A program made the position numbers and the translations under genes. DNA of 9,935 nucleotides from JAGOBX01 sp017999075 [NCBI: Candidatus Babelota bacterium] (lineage in GTDB: Bacteria; JAGOBX01). Below are positions 6,187 to 9,935 of the stretch, one piece after another. A model generated the notes under the pieces. The model was not told the DNA's origin. It ran no database searches and saw only the letters and a program-made list of their open reading frames with translations. The DNA lies in assembly GCA_017999075.1 (NCBI GenBank), contig JAGOBX010000095.1, positions 1-9,935 on the forward strand. Direction: 5' to 3'. Position 1 is the first letter of the stretch, and the number at the start of each line of letters is the position of its first letter.

Positions 6187-7005
6187 TTATTTTAACTCCA
6201 TTATTATTTTTTCTACCTGTTCTTTAGTTAAAGATTTAATATGACATAAACTGTCAGTTTCAAGCGAATTAACGCCTTTTCCTTTTATTGTATCCGCTAT
6301 AATAACTTTAGGTTTATTTATACGGCTTTCTTTTAATTCAGACAAAGTATCACATACTTCCCTTATATCGTGCCCGTTTATTCTGCGTGCATACCATTTA
6401 AATGATTCAAATTTTTGTTCCAATGGTTCTAAATCAATTATATTTTTACAATAATCAAGCATTGAAACTTTATTATTATCAATAATAAAAATAAGATTAT
6501 CAATTTTATGATGCCCTGCAAACATTACAGCTTCCCATACTGATCCTTCAAATAACTCTCCATCTCCTGAAAGAGTAAAAACTGACGCAGATTTTTTCTT
6601 TTTTTTCAAAGCTAATGCTATGCCTGCTGATGTTCCTAATCCCAAACCCAATGAACCATTAGTAGTTTCGAATCCCGGAATATTGCAATCAGGTATACCT
6701 CCAAGCAAAGCGTCTTTCATACAGATTCTTTCCAATTCCCGTTTATCAAAAAAACCCAAATCAGCAAGAACAGGATATAAAGAAATAGACCCGTGGCCTT
6801 TGCTTATAACAAACCTGTCACGGTCATCCCAAAAAATATTTTCAGGATCATAACTTAATATTTTACCATAATATAACGATATAAAAATTTCGATTGGAGA
6901 TAATGAAGAAGCTATTCGAGTTTCAGGAGCGATTCCATGCAGCTTTAAAGTTTCTTTTCTAAGCCACAATGATTTTTTTTTTAATAAATCATAATCAAAT
7001 TTCAT
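6187..7005 (-). CDS. Transketolase-like enzyme, N-terminal subunit (thiamine-diphosphate-binding domain)
   Basis: This 272-residue protein is the thiamine-pyrophosphate-binding half of a split transketolase. Evidence: SKGHGSISLYPVLA at 68-81, GSLGLGLGTSAGIALA at 117-132, the ThDP/metal motif starting GDGELFEGS at 147-155 and ending DNN at 176-178, and DTIKGKGV at 238-245. By alignment from memory with yeast transketolase, H71 (H69) and H255 (H263) are kept. The position of H30 is R30 (TRIASSLS instead of GHPGxxLx), and the position of H103 is I104 (GIPDCNIPG instead of GHPxxxxPG). These residues line the substrate channel, so donor or acceptor use probably differs from the housekeeping enzyme. 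The start overlaps the radical SAM gene by 11 bp and has AGGA nine bases upstream. A housekeeping role is less likely given its position among sugar-nucleotide genes. Confidence 0.85.
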   Translation of the reverse strand: MKFDYDLLKKKSLWLRKETLKLHGIAPETRIASSLSPIEIFISLYYGKILSYDPENIFWDDRDRFVISKGHGSISLYPVLADLGFFDKRELERICMKDALLGGIPDCNIPGFETTNGSLGLGLGTSAGIALALKKKKKSASVFTLSGDGELFEGSVWEAVMFAGHHKIDNLIFIIDNNKVSMLDYCKNIIDLEPLEQKFESFKWYARRINGHDIREVCDTLSELKESRINKPKVIIADTIKGKGVNSLETDSLCHIKSLTKEQVEKIIMELK

Positions 7006-8494
7006 TAAATAATTTCCTTTTTAATTTAATTTTTGTCATCCTCTGAATATGTTCAACAACTTTTTTACCGAACTTTAATTGAATCATATCTGTATATTTA
7101 TCATTAAGAAAATAATTATCGAACGATTCATCACGAAATCTTAAAATTTCTTCAGGTGATAAATATTTTGAAGGAAGAGGTTTGGTTTCAAAACTATGCT
7201 GTGAATACCCGTTCCATGAATCAGGCAGCAACTCAGGTTTTTCAGAATAAAATTCATAAAGTTTTGATCCGGGATATGCCATAACAGAATAAAAATTTAT
7301 AAACTCACAATTTAAATCCAATGCAAGCTGATATGTTTTTCTCAATGTAGTCATATCATCTTCAGGCAAACCAAACATAAAATTTCCTATAACATATATA
7401 TCATTAGATTTTATCATATCTACTACTGATTTTATATCAATTGTTATTTTTTTCCCTACATTATCCCTTACTTTAGGTTCTGCCGATTCAATTCCCAAAG
7501 CTATCCAGTTTATTCCTGCTTTCTTCATTTTTTTTAATAAAACCGGTTTTATCGTATCGATTCTTCCATAAACCCAGATATTCAAATCATATTTACGTTC
7601 AATAATTAAATCACAGAACAATTCAACACGTTCCGCCGATAATACAAACAATTCATCAGCAAACCTTATATTTCTAATATTGTGTTTTTTAACTAGAATG
7701 TCTATCCATGATACAACTTTTTCTATACTCCATTTTTTTATCCCAGGCTTTCCGTAAACCGCATTAATGCAGCAATACGAACAGCTATATGGACATCCCA
7801 AAGAACTGTATATAGAAACATATGGAGAGCGGACATCAGAAAAATCAAGTAATTTGCTTTGTTCAAAATATTGAAAACAATGCCAGTTATGCGCTCTATA
7901 ATTTTTTAATGGAGGAAGCAGGTCCCATGCATACCCCGGCAATTCTTCATCGAGTTCTTTTTTTATATCATCTGATTTAAATGTAAATTCCATATTGCCG
8001 TTTTTTTTATAATATAAATCAGGTATTTGATCTATTGTTTTTTTACCTTTAAAATAATTTATTATTCCAATTACAGCAAATATACCGTTTCCTGAAATTA
8101 TATAGTCTGTTTTTGTTTCTTGAAAACTTATTTCAGGTAATGCAGATGGATGCGTTCCTCCAAGAGCTATAGGTATGTTCTTATCATAATTTTTTATATC
8201 ATTAATTGTTCTTATGGCCGCAGGCATTGTTTGAGTCGAGGCTGACGGATGGTTCCCGAAACTTAATACCACAATAAATTCAGGATTAAACCTTTCCAAA
8301 ATAATTTTTATATCAGCAGAATCCCATCCTTCAACATTAGAATCATATATCCCGGCAGAATATCCGAAATTTCTGATTTTCTCAGCCATTAATAATATCC
8401 ATACCGGTGTATCAATTCCGCTGAACTCATCAGCAAGTTTCTGATAAGTTTTTTTCTGATTGCCTGGATTTATAAATAAAACGTCTGTTTTCAT
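6995..8494 (-). CDS. Cobalamin-binding-domain radical SAM enzyme
   Basis: This 499-residue protein has the two-part layout of class B (B12-dependent) radical SAM enzymes. Residues about 1-150 form a Rossmann-like cobalamin-binding domain: VLFINPG at 5-11, GYSAGIYD at 44-51, and the family-typical GGTHPSALPE at 112-121. The radical SAM barrel covers about 225-430, with the [4Fe-4S] motif CPYSCSYC (C234, C238, C241), FADELF at 278-283, GIESAEP at 334-340, FGLPEDD at 374-380 and AYPGS at 406-410. Known relatives methylate unactivated carbons, close rings or modify lipids and antibiotics. In a glycan cluster, C-methylation or another carbon-skeleton change of a sugar or lipid carrier is a reasonable guess, not shown here. 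It lies 24 bp after the upstream SDR gene and overlaps the transketolase N-subunit start by 11 bp. No strong ribosome site precedes the chosen ATG, and an in-frame stop nine codons upstream limits extension. Confidence 0.87.
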   Translation of the reverse strand: MKTDVLFINPGNQKKTYQKLADEFSGIDTPVWILLMAEKIRNFGYSAGIYDSNVEGWDSADIKIILERFNPEFIVVLSFGNHPSASTQTMPAAIRTINDIKNYDKNIPIALGGTHPSALPEISFQETKTDYIISGNGIFAVIGIINYFKGKKTIDQIPDLYYKKNGNMEFTFKSDDIKKELDEELPGYAWDLLPPLKNYRAHNWHCFQYFEQSKLLDFSDVRSPYVSIYSSLGCPYSCSYCCINAVYGKPGIKKWSIEKVVSWIDILVKKHNIRNIRFADELFVLSAERVELFCDLIIERKYDLNIWVYGRIDTIKPVLLKKMKKAGINWIALGIESAEPKVRDNVGKKITIDIKSVVDMIKSNDIYVIGNFMFGLPEDDMTTLRKTYQLALDLNCEFINFYSVMAYPGSKLYEFYSEKPELLPDSWNGYSQHSFETKPLPSKYLSPEEILRFRDESFDNYFLNDKYTDMIQLKFGKKVVEHIQRMTKIKLKRKLFNEI

Positions 8495-8518
8495 CAGTTC
8501 AGCAAAAATAGAATGTAA

Positions 8519-9505
<987 letters not shown>

Positions 9506-9523
9506 TTAAATAAGATTTATTTC

Positions 9524-9935
9524 CTAATTATTTATTATTTTTTTATACCATTCTATCGTTTTTTTCAAACCTTCCTCAAAATCAGTCTGTGCTTCAAATC
9601 CAAAGTATTCTTTTGCTTTCCTTACATCAAGACAACGCCTCGGTTGACCATTTGGTTTGGTTTTATCCCAAACAATTTTTCCTCTATAATCAATCAATTC
9701 TTTAACTGTTTCAACTAATTTTTTTATACTGATTTCTCTGCCTACCCCTATATTTACAGGTTCGCTGTTGTTGTATAAATTTGCTGAAAGAATTATAGCT
9801 TCAGCAGCATCTTCAACATAAAGAAACTCTCTGCTTGCACTGCCGTCTCCCCATACTATTACCTTGTCTTCATTGTTTTGTTTAGCAGTGAAAAATTTTG
9901 TTATTAAAGCAGGAATTACATGCGAAGAACCAGGT
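9524..9935 (-). CDS. GDP-L-fucose-synthase-like SDR, C-terminal part only
   Basis: This frame is open from the right edge of the window to a TAG at 9524-9526, giving 136 residues of C-terminus; the start lies outside. Recognisable pieces are the leading PGSSHVIPALI, VWGDGSASREFLYVEDAAEA, NIGVGREISI and the tail ending FEEGLKKTIEWY. These match the substrate-binding half of GDP-L-fucose synthase (Fcl/WcaG), including the histidine before V-I-P-A-L that acts as acid/base in that family. It is a paralogue of the SDR at 4304-5227, and the two align along this whole stretch, but this copy keeps the usual P-R-R-C-L-D-V segment where the other reads M-K-V-K-V-L-N. Its cofactor loop and Tyr/Lys pair cannot be seen. 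It would catalyse epimerisation/reduction of a GDP-4-keto-6-deoxy sugar, which could be a heptose in this setting. Confidence 0.8.
   Translation of the reverse strand, partial: PGSSHVIPALITKFFTAKQNNEDKVIVWGDGSASREFLYVEDAAEAIILSANLYNNSEPVNIGVGREISIKKLVETVKELIDYRGKIVWDKTKPNGQPRRCLDVRKAKEYFGFEAQTDFEEGLKKTIEWYKKIINN

Noticed and set aside
6590-6611. Long A/T homopolymer coding the Lys-rich stretch of the transketolase N-subunit, considered as a frameshift or slippage site
   Set aside because: The frame and family motifs continue intact on both sides; such tracts are common in this AT-rich DNA.

Overview
This window is an AT-rich stretch (roughly 30% G+C by eye) of a cell-surface polysaccharide / lipopolysaccharide gene cluster. 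Every convincing gene is on the minus strand and the genes are tightly packed, so they are read from the right end towards the left. The LpxL/HtrB-type lipid A acyltransferase and the start of a heptosyltransferase-like family 9 glycosyltransferase point to a Gram-negative, LPS-making bacterium. The gene mix suits a low-GC, probably anaerobic lineage, possibly from an uncultured phylum, but the sequence alone does not name it. I see no rRNA, tRNA, CRISPR array or transposase.

Order of transcription: (1) C-terminal part of a GDP-L-fucose-synthase-like SDR enzyme, cut by the right end (9524-9935); (2) NAD-dependent epimerase/dehydratase (8519-9472); (3) cobalamin-binding radical SAM enzyme (6995-8494); (4) and (5) a two-subunit transketolase-like enzyme (6187-7005 and 5233-6186); (6) a second GDP-fucose-synthase-like SDR whose cofactor-binding glycines are gone (4304-5227); (7) HddA-type heptose-7-phosphate kinase (3316-4317); (8) a DegT-fold enzyme in which the PLP lysine is histidine, hence probably a sugar 3-dehydratase (2120-3319); (9) a 170-bp gap with tandem hairpin repeats and nested inverted repeats; (10) HddC-like sugar-1-phosphate nucleotidyltransferase (1233-1949); (11) LpxL-type acyltransferase (304-1239); (12) 5' part of a family 9 glycosyltransferase (1-247, cut by the left end). 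From gene 3 to gene 8 the genes abut or overlap by 4-14 bp, except for a 5-bp gap before gene 6, which suggests one mRNA with translational coupling.

Reading the parts together: HddA and an HddC-type nucleotidyltransferase suggest a GDP-activated D,D-heptose. The His-type dehydratase and the fucose-synthase-like reductases suggest that a nucleotide heptose (or hexose) is deoxygenated at C3 and reduced at C4. The transketolase-like pair has changed substrate-channel residues. It could supply sedoheptulose 7-phosphate, or more speculatively add a two-carbon branch to a keto-sugar. The cobalamin radical SAM enzyme could add a carbon substituent. The most interesting possibility is therefore an undescribed deoxygenated and perhaps branched heptose in the surface glycan. 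The individual families are well supported. The assembled pathway is inference, and several expected enzymes (GmhA, GmhB, a 4,6-dehydratase) are not in this window.
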